Shown piece after piece: positions 13,401 through 24,787 of a stretch of DNA of 64,000 nt. The DNA lies in the NCBI GenBank assembly GCA_023105745.1, contig JALGQZ010000001.1, forward strand, positions 59,745,937-59,809,936, written 5' to 3'. A program made the translations under genes and the position numbers. Within the stretch, counting starts at the first letter, position 1, and each line of letters opens with the position of its first letter. Source of the stretch: Austropuccinia psidii (lineage: Eukaryota > Basidiomycota > Pucciniomycetes > Pucciniales > Sphaerophragmiaceae). The notes under the pieces were generated by a model. That model did no database searches and was not told the DNA's origin. It saw nothing but the letters and a program-made list of their open reading frames with translations.

Positions 13401-16400
13401 TTAATTATTAGTAGTGAGACAACTGTGATCAGATATTCTATAAGTCTAAAAACTCATAATATCAGAGGCCTTAGAGGAAAAGTATTATTCTTTTGATTAT
13501 TCTGTTAATCACTTCTTTAAATTGTTTCTTCCTCTAATTTTTAAACCCTTATCACCAATTTCACATTTTTATTGGTTTATGTTTTTTTAACCTTTAATCT
13601 TCCTTAGATTTTTTTCATGTTTTGAGATCTTAATACCTATTTTCTAAGGAGAAAAAATTTCCCAAGTCCTGGAATTTAGCTTTTAAAGTCCAAATATATT
13701 TGAAACATTGAATTATTAAGGTAATTGTGGTCATGAGTTTTTTAAATAATTATTCTTCAATTAACTAAAAAAATTTATTTAATTATATTTTTTTCTTTCA
13801 AATTCCAGATTATCATCTGAAGCTTTCAGCCTGAGTAAATTATTAAAGATTTATCTATATAATTAATTTTTTGAAGTTTTTTTCAATAATTCACATAAAA
13901 AAAATAAACACAACTTGTAATTCTAAATTCCTTTTAGGCTAAAATTATTAATTTTAAAAAATCTCTTCTGATTTCATGAACACATAGTAGTCCTGGATAT
14001 TTTTAATATTTTTTTGTGCAACAATATTTTCTGAAAGTCTTGTTTTATGATTATCATTTTCCATTTCAAAGTTATTATTTGATACTTTTTGACTGATACA
14101 AGGTATTTAGAGATGCAGATTTCTGATTTTATCCACTATTTAATGGGATATTCTGTTGATGATCTTAATAAGTTTTTTTGAATCCCATAGAGAGAGCTTG
14201 AGATAACATGAGAGAGCTTTTAGTTGAATTTTGAATATATAGCTTTATTTTTGAGTGGGATCCTTTAATTATTGAGGTGGCAGAGACCCCAAAAATGAAG
14301 AAATTATTGGTTCAAGAAGGTATAAAGGTATTTTTGAATCAAGGGAAGGTATTTTTCAAACAATCAAATTAATCTTTATTTTAGTATTTTTTATTAATTT
14401 CTTCCAATTTTTATTAAATTATTCTCATCAAAAGGATATAAAAGCTTTTATCCAAAAAAGGAAAAACATGAATTATTATTATTTAATAAATATTCATAAA
14501 GCTTAAAATTGAATGATTAACTTCATTGAACAAGGTAATTAGTTTTTAATATAAACTTCCACATCCATAAATTTTAATAAAATAAGCTGGAGAATCTTTG
14601 TTGATGTTCAAAATTGATAAAATAATTTTCATATTAGTTAAAAGCCTTCTTATATTATCTAGTAAGTAGAATTCTCTATTAATTTGAATTACTTGTGTTG
14701 GTTTGATTCCTTTTCTTTTTCTCCAACCAATTCCTTTTCTAAAAGACCAGATGTAAGCTTCCTAATTTTGCTTTCTAATTAAAAAAAATTTCAAAGGGAA
14801 TTTTTTTTATATTTTTTGAAATTAAACCAGAAATATTGAATAATGGAACTCTATATTTGTTTTTTGTCTGTAAATAAATTTCATAAGGAAAATTTTCAGA
14901 GAGTCATTTTTTGAAGAATCTTGATAGAAATTGTATTAATGAAAAATTTTAAGTTTTTTCTATGAAAAAAAAAATTCTCAAATAATTTTAGTTTAATATG
15001 AATTTTTTTTTTATTAATCATTATAATAAAAAAATATTTTATTATAAATTCATGATTTAATTTTTAATTAGTTAAAAATTATAAAGTTATTTAATTTATT
15101 TATATAATTAATTATATAAAATAAAAAAAGAAAATTATTAAATAATTTTAATAAAATAATTATTTCATTATCGAAAATATTCAAGATAAGAATAATATTT
15201 CTCTGCCATAATCAATCAATAATACTTAAGATAAAGTTTTCAAATTAAAATAAAGTTTTATCTACTAAACAATACTTGAAATTATTAACATATAAGAATA
15301 ATAAAAGATTATACTTTTTTAAAAAAAATTCAAATAAAATTAATTATAAAATATAATTCATTTAATAAGAATTTTTTTTTTGAAATAAAATTAAATTTAA
15401 AATAATTTATAAGAATTATTATTTATAAAAAATTAATTAAAATCAAAATTTATAAATTTCAAAATAATATTAAAAAAAAAAAAATTATAAAAAAACAAAT
15501 AAAATTTTTTAAGATATAATTAAATTTTCTTTTTTTAAGAAATTAAAATAAATTTTAATTTAATTATTTTAAGGTTTTTTTTTTTTTTTTTTTTTTTTTA
15601 GTGAGCTTAAAGGGTTCTTATGAGTTTTTTTTTTTTAAAAAAAAAAAATAAGGAATTTATTGAAAAATGAAATTTAATTATTAATCTATTATTAAATTTA
15701 ACATCAATACTATTTATTTAAGGTTTTTCAATAAATTAAAAAGATTTAAGATATTAATATTAACTTTTATGAGATTTTTGTAGTAATTTATTAGGATTAA
15801 TTTATAATTTTATAATTATTATTGGATGATTATTTGAAAATAATAAATAGTAGGTATTTTTGAGTCTAAAGCAAATTACATAAAAATTAAAAGAATTTTC
15901 ATTGAAAATAAATATATATAAGAAACCATTTACCTTATTTTTATTCATTATTAAATCACTTTTTATAATATAAAATTTACTTAATTAAATTATTTTAAAT
16001 TACTTCAAACCCATTTATAGTTGTTAAATAATTAATTTAACAAAAAAATTCTTTAATTTAACCTAAAAATATTTTGTTTTTAAAAAAAATCAAATTTTTC
16101 AATTTCATTAAAAAATTTCATTAAATATTTTAATTTATTTTAAATCTTTAAAGATTTATTGTTTAAAATAGAATCATCAAAAATTAAATTCTGAGTAAAA
16201 CTACTTTTAATTAAGATTATTATACTACAATTTCTTTTGGTTCTAGTGTATATTTTTACTTTATCTATTATTATTGAATATTTTAGATTAATCCGTTTAA
16301 AATTTTATTTTCAAGTAATTTTTTTAAGTTTTTACTTTATTTTTAAATGATACAGTCAAATAACATAACAACCACTGTTTACTATGAATTCATTTTATTA

Positions 16401-16600
16401 ATAATAATCAAAAAGGGTATAAATTAGTCATTTTGGGTTTATTTATTTTAAATAATGAATAATTAAATTTTGAAAGCAGTAAAAGGTGTTCATTAAATTC
16501 TTTTCACATCATAATAGAAGCTTATATGATATTTATTCATGATTAGTGTGACTTATCCTTTATAAAAAATAGTTCTTAAAAAGTTTTTTCATTTAATAAA
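13400..16600. other. AT-rich, low-complexity sequence
   Basis: No gene. From about 14.6 kb the sequence becomes almost only A and T, with a run of 25 T at 15575-15599 and a T12-A12 palindrome at 15625-15648. Confidence 0.6.
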
Positions 16601-17027
16601 TTAATAAACATAAAACTTTTATCAAAAATTTGGATATTTCTATGACTCAGAGGCCTCAGAAATTAGTTACCATGGCTCTCTTTGATTCCTTTTTTCCCCT
16701 CTGACTATTTATCACATCAAAATAATAATTCAATCCTCAATACATATATCCAATATAATTGAAACAATAATTTTTTGTAAAAATAAAATAGTTTTTTCAG
16801 CTCTAAAAGAATTAATAACATTATTTTGGCATAAAAAGACAAAAAAAAAAATTAACAATTTCTTTATGTGGTTTTGATGATGAGATGTTTAATTATTTTA
16901 ATTATTACTAAAATCATAGAATTAATTTAATTTTATTTAAAAATTTGTTTTTACCCTTAAGTAAAATTTTTTTTTTTTTTTGTTTATAATTAAAATTTAA
17001 TCTTAAATAAATTAATTTTACTTACTC

Positions 17028-17058
<31 letters not shown>

Positions 17059-17211
17059 ATTTAAATTTTTCTTTAAAACAATGAAAATAATAATAATTAA
17101 TTTTTGTATTTATTAATATCTTATAAAGTTTATATATTTCAAAAAAAAAAAAGTTATTTTTTAATAAATTGTGGAATTTTTGGGTATTTAAAACATATTT
17201 TAAGTCTCACA
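16600..17211. repeat. LTR-like repeat, copy A
   Basis: Related to 34150-34719. Shared blocks in the same order are a CTCAGAGG-type block followed by 'GGCTCTCTTTGAT' and a TTTT.CCCC.T.GCTATT block (about 16.65-16.70 kb), a 'CTTTATGTGGT' block (near 16.86 kb), and the end 'TTTGGGTAT' with '..CTCACA' at 17211. The end resembles the termini of the gypsy LTRs in this window. It contains a run of 29 A at 17028-17056. The start is uncertain. Confidence 0.5.
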
Positions 17212-19061
17212 TAAAAAATTAATAAAAAAAAAAGGGAATTTAAGTTTCTTTTACTGGACCAAAAGTTATATTTATAATTTAATTATTAAATGATAAAGTA
17301 AATTTTAATTCTTCCTTCTAATTCTTCCTTTGTAAGCTTCTTTCTCCTATGGTCAGTTTCACTGATATAAACTGGACTTTTGAAATATATTTACATACAA
17401 ATTTGATCTTAAATATCACTGAGGTTATATGGGCTGAGAAAATATCTTCTATTTGATATTTTTTGAAAAATTTTCTTTAAGGTTTTATAATTTATCATAT
17501 TTCAAATATCCTAATTATTACTTTAAGGTTCTTTAATTTTTTTTTTGAGTCCAAGTTTGTTTATTAGAATATTAAATTCAATAAATAATAAAAATGGAAG
17601 GATAAATTTTTTTTTAAATAGATTTTTTTTATAATCTTTTTTTCAAATGGAACTATTCTACTCATATCTAAACCCAAATTTTATTTAACTTTAAACTTTT
17701 AGGTGGCTGAAGTATACCCTTTAACTCTTGATAAATTTTAACAATTCTCTCAAAGGGACTTAAGAGTTTAAAAAGCCAATTGAAGATGGGGGGGTTCAAT
17801 CAATATTACTTGAGCAAAAATAAAATCTAATCAAAATTTGATTGGGTAAGAAAATTAAATCACAAAAGGATTTGTAATTCAGTTTCATTAATTTATTTTA
17901 TGATTTTTAAGGGAAAAAAATTCTTTTTTTTTTTTTTTGGGGGGGGGGGTATTGGTGAAGGGTTAAGAAATAATTTTTTTTAATATTAAATTACCTCAAC
18001 TTCAAATTTAAATTAAAAAAATGGAATAAATAATAAATATTTATTTATTAAAATTTTTTATCAAAATCTTAATATGAATTTATTAAACATTTCAAAAAAA
18101 AAAAAAAAAAAAAAAAAAGATTTTTTTTTTTTGAAAAAAAGAAATTTAAATTTCAATTCAATTTTTTTTTTTTTCATTCTTAAAAAGGAATTATTTTTTT
18201 TTGGCTTTTTTTAAAACTTCATATATATATTATTATTAATTTTTTCAACTTTTTTTTTTAAATAAAATTAAATAAATAAATAATAATATTTATTAAATTC
18301 TTATTTTATTAAAACCCATTTTTCTATTATTTGATTTAATAAATTTTTATTATAATTTATTTATATATATATATTTTAAATTTTAATTATTATTATTTTT
18401 TATTTAATTCAAATGATTTGTTTTTTTTTTCTAAAAAAAATTGATTTAATTTTAATTAAAATAATTATTTATTATTAAAAAATTTAAAAATTAAACTTAA
18501 AAAATTTAATTTCAAAAATTCATTATTTTCAATCTTTTTTTTTTTGTTTTAAGACAAAAAAGCATTTCATAAGTTCAATAATGATTTTTTTTTATTTTAC
18601 TAAATTCATTTAATTGAAATTTTTATAATAATTTTGACAAAAATATTTATTATTAAATTATTCAATATTCTTTTGATTACTTTTTTCTTCCCTTTAGACT
18701 CTTGAATTATTTCAATTTATCATATAATTATAAAATGATTTAAACGAAAGTTTTTTTAATTTGATTTTGAAATCAATTCAAGTTTAAGTTTTTTAAACTA
18801 AATTATAATTAAATATAGATAATTATTGTATCTGAGTTTTAAATTATTTGTAATAAAATCATTTTGAGAAAAAAAACTATAAAAACTGATTTATGAGTTT
18901 TCATTTGACCTTTTAAGTTACATTTTTTTCTAAATAATTTAAAGAAAAATATCCCACATATTGTTATCAGTTCTTTTAAAAAGTAATTACCTTATATCTT
19001 GTGATTTGTCAATTTTCCAGAACCAATTTTTAAGTTAAATTGTTTGTTAATTGTGAGCTTT
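17212..19061. other. AT-rich block with long homopolymers
   Basis: No gene. Notable runs are T15 followed by G11 at 17924-17949 and 25 A at 18094-18118. The AT-rich block ends abruptly about 300-400 bp before the esterase gene's main exon. Confidence 0.6.
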
Positions 19062-20485
19062 TCAAATTAATTTTTCATTGACTGCTAATTTTAAGTAATG
19101 TAAGTAAGCTTGAGGTATTATTGAAGATGGATTTTGAAACGGATGGACATTTTCTTGATATTTTTCATAACCTTCAAAGAGTTTTCCAAAGTCAAAAATT
19201 TTGTAAAATTCAAATTGCGAAGATATAAATTCTTGAGCTTGTCGAATTTGGTGAACCCTGCTATGTAGGCATTTAATTTTATAATTTTAGGCGACCGATT
19301 AATGTTTTGGCTCAGCCTGAATAGGATAGGGTAAAGACAAAGACTCTGACTGCTTACATGTCTTGCATCCAGCGGGTTTGTTCTGTAGTGGCACCTGGTC
19401 GATGTATTTTCCTCATCACTAGCAGGGCGTTTGGAAAGCTACTTTTGATGTTTAACAAGGTTTTTTTTGCTCTTGCGAACCACCAATTCAACCTTTGAGG
19501 GCTTAATTGAGTTGTAAGATCTCTTTCTGAAAGTTCGTCTTTTGTCCCAAAAAAAGCTAAATCCCAAAACCCTGAAGACCAAATTACTAGATCTGGGCTT
19601 CGGGGACGAACAAAGGCTTGATTCAGGTAAGGTTTGATTAGTTTATCGATTCTGTCCTCAAACTTTCCTGGTGGCCTCCAATCCGGATGTTGAGATGAAT
19701 TAAACAAGTTTTGATCATCCATACCATAGTGAAAACCGTTAAGGAACACAAAATCTAATTCTTCAACAAAGCAAACATGTGGAAGACCACGAATGTCGAA
19801 GCCCTCCAAATCAGAACCATGTGGAGGAACGGCCAAATGAGATGAATCGAGGTGAGGATGTGTGATGAAAGGGGCTAGTTTGCTTGCGTTTTTCCACGAG
19901 GTAATTCTTACTGGCTGCGAGATGAGCTGACAAAAATGAATGACAGAATTCCTATCGACGGAGTCTCCAAGGACTAAAATAGTACGATTCCTAAGAAAGT
20001 GTACGGTATCTCTGAAGATTGTGAGATTTGTGAGATTTGAAAAGGTTATAAATTGTGATTCTTTTTCAATGGGTAAATTTGATAATTGGCGGATGGCCGA
20101 AATGTAATTTGTAGCAGGAGGACAGTTTGAATTGAAAGGAATCCAGTTTGTTTGTGAAGCTTGAGTAGGATGTAAAAAAAGAGAACCCAGTTGAGAAAAT
20201 GGATCTTGACAAGTTTGGCGTGAGTGCTGGGGTGGAGGCTGACTGAGATTGGAGAAAAAGACCAGAGGGGGTATTTGATTAAGTTTGGTTTCTGTTGAAA
20301 TTTTGGAATTTTTTATGATAAGATAATACTAACTTGAGAATCAATAAACCAACCATAGCAAAAATAGTTATCAAGAATAATTTGGCGCCTAATGCTCGGT
20401 TGGCCGAAAGTGGTGAGCTGCTCTGTGGGCTCAGCCAATTGAGCTTTGGGAGCGGAGAAGCCACCCATGTTTTTGAGCTGAACAT
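19062..20485 (-). CDS. SGNH/PC-esterase-like type II membrane protein, one intron, one frameshift
   Basis: The only host-type gene. Exon 1 is 20485-19358 and exon 2 is 19257-19062, giving about 440 residues once one base is removed. The ATG at 20485 is the first one, followed by a polar N-terminus and a membrane segment at residues 36-54 (signal anchor, so the enzyme domain should face the secretory lumen). The domain carries 'LVLGDSVDRN' (GDS near 173-175, nucleophile serine), 'WSSGFWDL' near 302-309 and 'ENVHP' near 414, the histidine motif of SGNH/PC-esterase (GDSL-like) proteins. Such proteins are thought to add or remove acyl groups on glycans; the substrate here is unknown. Exon 1 continues in the +1 frame after residue 58: an AAAAAA run near 20.30 kb has one A too many. 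Without it the spliced length is a multiple of three, so the rest is intact. This may be an assembly error or a real mutation. Confidence 0.82.
19258..19357 (-). other. Intron of the SGNH esterase gene
   Basis: One hundred bases, starting GTAAGC and ending ATAGCAG on the minus strand. Removal joins 'WMQDM' to 'VHQIRQAQEF' in frame and brings in the catalytic 'ENVHP' block. Without splicing, the frame stops at 19356-19354 inside the donor site and the protein lacks its catalytic histidine. Confidence 0.8.
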
Positions 20486-20570
20486 TATGAAGTAGCTAAA
20501 GCCAACGTCTTGCCGCCAGGCCAAAAACTGGTGGAAGAAGGACTGCTTGGCACTGGCACCAAGAGGCCGG

Positions 20571-20600
20571 CAGAGCTAGGCAGAGCTAGGCAGAGCTAGG
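20571..20600. repeat. Tandem repeat, 10-bp unit x3
   Basis: CAGAGCTAGG is repeated three times exactly, followed by a partial related unit (CAGACAAGCCTAGG). It lies about 90 bp upstream of the esterase start codon. Confidence 0.9.
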
Positions 20601-20687
20601 CAGACAAGCCTAGGGGAAGAGATGCGCCAAACAAGGAAGCTGTCGGCCGGAAGCGACTAAGACGCTGTACTCAATTGTACTTCTTCC

Positions 20688-20713
20688 AAGGCAGAGCTTC
20701 AAGGCAGAGCTTC
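20688..20713. repeat. Direct repeat, 13-bp unit x2
   Basis: AAGGCAGAGCTTC occurs twice head to tail, and the CAGAGCT core is shared with the tandem repeat at 20571-20600. Confidence 0.85.
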
Positions 20714-21256
20714 AAGAATCAAGGGGCAAGGGCGGGTGTTTTAGGCTGAAGCAGCAGGCCGTGAGAGGGCTTTGGCTAGATCTCAGATTGAATGCTGAGT
20801 GTGTTTACCGCGGTGGCACTGGCCTAACCGATAGCTGATGGCCGATGGCCAATGGTGCGCTGGAAAGTTTCGACTGTCGATTTACTCTGGACGCATTCGG
20901 CGGAGGCCTGCTTGCTTGGAGGAGCTGTCGATGAGCTATGGATACTAGCCAGCGAGGAGCATTCAAGGATGAGCGTAGGAGCCAAATCGGCCAAAAAAAC
21001 GTCCCAGTAGGACATCGATCTGCGATCATTAGCCCTCAAAGGCCCTTGACGGTACTCAGTCAGCCTGGCTGCAGCTCATCCTGGGAGTGCGATGGCCAGA
21101 GGCTCCGAAGCCAGTAAATCGACGGAGGATGACACTGTCGGAGTTTGGCCCAATTGCATTGACAGCAATTGGAGCATGAATGTATACTTAAAAGGCAGAA
21201 AAGAGAAAATAATCGAGTAAATGCTGAAGCACAATGACTCAAACAAATAGAAAGAC

Positions 21257-22350
21257 ATGTATCTCAAGAAAACCAAGAACACAATCAAAAAAACACACTT
21301 TTTTTGGAATGACAAAAGTACTTGCCAGTTATTGGAGATGATGAGGGAATTCCAGATGGATTTCCTCAACATGGATGGGACTATGGCTGGTTTTATACCA
21401 TGGGCAAGATTGTTCAAGACTCATGAAAATTGTAAGACAAATTTCTCACTTTGAAGAAATCTGTCTTTTGAAACACTAGAACAATGTTATAAGGCCTTAA
21501 TAACTGTATACAAGGTAAGCCTTTTAAGTTATGGCAAACATTATGGTGCTAATGCAGTTAAAATGGTAGATTATTAAGGACTCATGTGATTCAACTGGAA
21601 GTGGTGGGCTATATATGCCACTCCAGCATCATCATATGACACTCAAGGTAAGTCATCTCTTTTGATAATGGCAACATATAACTAACATAGATAATATTAC
21701 AGGCATATGAGTTACTGAAGGAAATAAACATTAACAATTGTGGGGCAAATGAGATTGGAATGGAATCAGAAGATTTTCCACAAACAAACAGCAATGACAA
21801 CAAAACAAGTCACACAGAGATACAAGTACAGACGGAAGATGTTGGCAACAAGAATGGTCAGTTGCCTAGTGAATGTGGAGATTTTTTACGGAGAAACCCA
21901 ATAGACAACCTTAATCAAGATGCAGGAAACCATTCAACAAACCAAGAAGGTCCTAGAATCAGAACCAATTGTCTGAAACCTTTGCAATTTGGTTTACCAA
22001 ACTCCTTAGGCCAATCATCCAGCATGAGTGTAGGAACCACACACCAAGATCAAAATTTCATGAAAAATATGAATACAAACATGCAGAATGTTCTCTCACC
22101 CTTAATGCTTATGCTCTAGCAGAGCCAAGATTGTGCAGAAGAAAGAGATTGAATGCAAAGATTGCAAGACAATGAGAGGCAAATGTTGATGTGTGAGAGA
22201 GAAGAAGAATGATGTCTACACAAAACACAAATACATGCAGAGGAGCAAAGGAGGAATGACCAGATGAACATGTATATGATGGCCCTGCTTTCAAAAATGA
22301 CAGGAGTACCTTTGGATGATCCTCCAGCTGATTTGTGGGTGGGAGAATAG
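21257..22350 (+). pseudogene. Harbinger Myb/SANT-like DNA-binding protein (pseudogene)
   Basis: Harbinger elements encode a Myb/SANT-like partner that helps the transposase bind DNA and enter the nucleus. The frame opens with 'FFWNDKSTCQLLEMMREFQ', the tryptophan-anchored Myb-like helix region, then 'GFIPWARLFKTHEN' and 'LEQCYKALITVYK'. A likely intron (GTAAGT at 21648, ending ACAG at 21702, 55 nt) precedes a polar Asn/Gln-rich region. The C-terminus has a coiled-coil-like 'EEQRRNDQMNMYMMALLSKM' stretch and ends at TAG 22348-22350. In-frame stops at 21452-21454 (TGA), 22117-22119 (TAG), 22150-22152 (TGA) and 22210-22212 (TGA), plus others around 21.57-21.59 kb, inactivate it. Several could come from CGA or CAG by C-to-T change. 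Confidence 0.68.
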
Positions 22351-23390
22351 GTGTGCTTTCATTTTACAATCTTTTGCACTTTTTAACAAAAAAGCCATAC
22401 CTTATATAATTGTGTTTATATTTTTCAGGATGGACAATTTGGAATTATTCAAAGTTATTGGACTGACAAGAAAAATCAATCTTGTCTTAAGCAATTGGAG
22501 TGCACTACCAACTCATAATAAAAACATAATATCAGGAAGTCCAAACTAACTGACTTGTAGATGATTTTCTTGACTATGCATCACCAATACTAGACACACC
22601 AGTCATGCACTATATGTAGTATACTTATTTTAGTCAGTGTCTTATTGAGAAATATTGAAATGTGAAAAACAAATCACATTTAATACATAAGTGCCAAAAA
22701 TTCATTGGAGCTCTTTGCCCCTCAATCTATAATTTTGTTTTTCATGCTTAGCAGAATTTGCTTGTCACATTTATTTTTGTTCAAAATGCACATTGGAAGT
22801 CTACTGTACAGAACTTTGTTCAGAATCTGACAATTTTTATTATCAGAATATACCATTTCTCCCTTCCAACTCTTTAGGCAATCAACCTAGTGTAGCCTTA
22901 TCAGAAGACAATGATTCTTACCAACTTTTCCTTTCTTTCATATAAAGGATTCAGAAGAAAAAAAAATCAATTACTTAAAAAAATTGCCAAATTGAAGGCA
23001 CAAGATCATGCTCAAGATCATGTGATCTCTCTTTTAACTGAGCATCTTTGCATCCAAGATATTCAAATTCCTCATTTGAAAGCATGCACCTTACATGAGC
23101 TAACTGAATTGGAGGCTTTTTTACATGCTTTATTACATTAACAGTTTTTAAAATTTTATTGTAAGTATAATCTTTTGATTTATTTGTGGTTAAATCTTCA
23201 TTTACTAAGCTCAAAATTATATACAAATTTTTTTTTTTTTTTTTGAAAAGAAAAACAATTGAATGAATTTTGTTCCATTAATTGAGATTGAGTCAGAACA
23301 TACAAAATTTCTTAAATATATTATTTAGTAATAATAAAAAAAACTATCCTAATTGAACTTCTTTTACTGTGAAGTGATTCCATTGATTTA
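22351..23390. other. Intergenic part of the Harbinger element
   Basis: Lies between the two converging genes. A plus-strand ATG frame at 22911-23141 (76 codons, rich in Leu and His) is open, but I recognise no family and think it is a chance frame or a decayed exon. Near 23.23-23.24 kb there is a T-rich homopolymer. Confidence 0.35.
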
Positions 23391-23399
23391 AAAAATTAT

Positions 23400-24330
23400 C
23401 CTCATGTCAAATCAAGAGATTGCACAAAATCATGCACGCAATAGTGAATTTACCTGTATGTAAAGGAACAATTGCTTATGGTGATAGAAGAAAGTGGAAC
23501 CTATTCTTCAAATGCCCAAACACCTGCTCAACCACAATTCTTCAATGTATCTATTTTAAGTAGATGTTTTTCATGATTTTATTTTATAAAGCTCTTACCT
23601 AATAGAAGAATGAATATTATTAAATTGTGCCTCTTCTTTGTTTTGAGTGTCCCCCATTGGGATCAGAATTGGAAGCGTTGAAGAATATCCTGAATCACCA
23701 ATGAGTAGGAAATCAGGTGGGAATATTGCCATACCATTAATGTGATCTTGACCAATTTTCAACTTCCTAAACACAGGACTATCATGTACTGAGCCAGGTA
23801 GTCCACCATACACCTGAATGACTTTGTGAGATACATATTTAATTTTAAAGTAATGTAGTTACAATTAATCACATTACAAAAGCTCCCATGTCAATCCACA
23901 ATGGAATGCAATGCCTTGCAATTTACATAGGCATTCCATTGATCATTGGGTGGTGGGATGATTGGGATGTGGGTTCCATCAATTGCCCCAATAATGTCAG
24001 TAAGGCCTTGTCTTTGTAGGAATGTCTCCTTGATTGCATCCCATTTTTCTATATCTTCTTCTGCAGGAAACCTACAAATTTAAACAATGGTCAGTTTTTT
24101 TTTCTTTGAAATAACACTTCTCTTTACTTGCATGATGGTTGAGTCATGGAGTGAAACTAATATTTCTTGCACTACTCCTTGTGATGCTTGATATGCTGTT
24201 GCTTTTCCCATGTTGAAAACATGTCCAACTGTCTCATGGGATCTCCCATGACCCATCCTATATAATGTAATTCCTAACTTTTCTACAATAGTTAACCCTT
24301 GCACATAATTTTGAAATGAGTTGGAGATAT
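23400..24330 (-). pseudogene. PIF/Harbinger DDE transposase (pseudogene, several exons)
   Basis: The DDE endonuclease that would cut and move the element. From the right, the first readable exon holds 'LGITLYRMGHGRSHETVGHVF', the helix-turn-helix-like region of HARBI1-type proteins. The next holds 'GAIDGTHIPI' (first catalytic Asp, about 23.98 kb). After a likely intron (about 23.82-23.87 kb) come 'VYGGLPGSVHDSPVF' (second Asp) and 'LLIGDSGYSS'. The last exon (about 23.55-23.40 kb) has 'VEQVFGHLKNRFHF' (catalytic Glu) and 'ACMILCNLLI'. All catalytic residues remain, but there is a stop near the end of the second exon and another after 'FHFLLSP' (TAA where CAA is likely). The N-terminus is not resolved. 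Confidence 0.75.
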
Positions 24331-24787
24331 GATTTAATAAAGCACAAATTAATCAGAAAAAATCTATTTGTCCCATCCAAAAAAGCCCAATGAACCTATT
24401 TTAATTGTATAAATTGACCTTGTATCATGAATTAAAATGCCTTCCATGTCTTATAGCTTGACATTGTTGGTGTCCAATTTCTTCATACCACGTTATATGA
24501 AAACACCAAAAAAATGCTAAGCTGGTTATGATCTACATCAGATAATGATTTTCCATAGTTAATTTTTTTTGAAAATTAAAATAATTGTTAAATTAAACAT
24601 TAAAAAATTTAAGTTAATTTTTAAATTAGTAAAAAAAAACTTAACAATTTTTTCTCTCAATAAATAATAAATTGTAAATTATTTTGAAAATGATTTTTTA
24701 AAAAAAAATTTAACTTTATTTTTGTTTGAAATTAAATTTAAAATAATTTCAATTTTTTTTTTTCAAAACCCAAAAATAAACCAGGCC

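Larger units (their letters stand above)
20486..21256. other. GC-richer 5' flank of the esterase gene
   Basis: The most GC-rich part of the window. It holds small direct repeats but no recognised protein; open frames here on both strands seem to follow from the base composition. It should contain the promoter of the minus-strand esterase gene, but I see no clear TATA box. The left end of the Harbinger element must lie near its right side. Confidence 0.45.
21257..24787. mobile_element. PIF/Harbinger-type DNA transposon (non-autonomous now)
   Basis: Two genes typical of this superfamily face each other: a plus-strand Myb/SANT-like DNA-binding protein (21257-22350) and a minus-strand DDE transposase (about 24330-23400). 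Both have stops. On the right, the minus-strand sequence starting at 24787 reads GGCCTGGTTTATTTTTGGG, preceded by TAA (TTA at 24788-24790 on the plus strand), which would fit a terminus beside a TWA target site. I found no matching left terminus, so the left edge is set at the first codon of the Myb-like gene and is not a true boundary. Confidence 0.62.

Noticed and set aside
15000..18700. Telomere, centromere or mitochondrial insertion
   Set aside because: No telomere repeat, no satellite periodicity and no mitochondrial gene motif seen; it is only AT-rich with homopolymers.
20279..20340. An intron to explain the frame change in the esterase gene
   Set aside because: The GTATT...AACAG candidate is only 38 nt, and joining it does not give the esterase frame; a one-base change in the A6 run does.
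20805..21039. Two open minus-strand frames of 71-74 codons in the GC-rich zone
   Set aside because: They overlap in different frames, lack known motifs and are expected from the composition; the region more likely is upstream sequence of the esterase gene.
22911..23141. Third gene in the Harbinger element
   Set aside because: Open for 76 codons from an ATG but with biased Leu/His content and no family; the transposase and Myb genes already complete the usual set.
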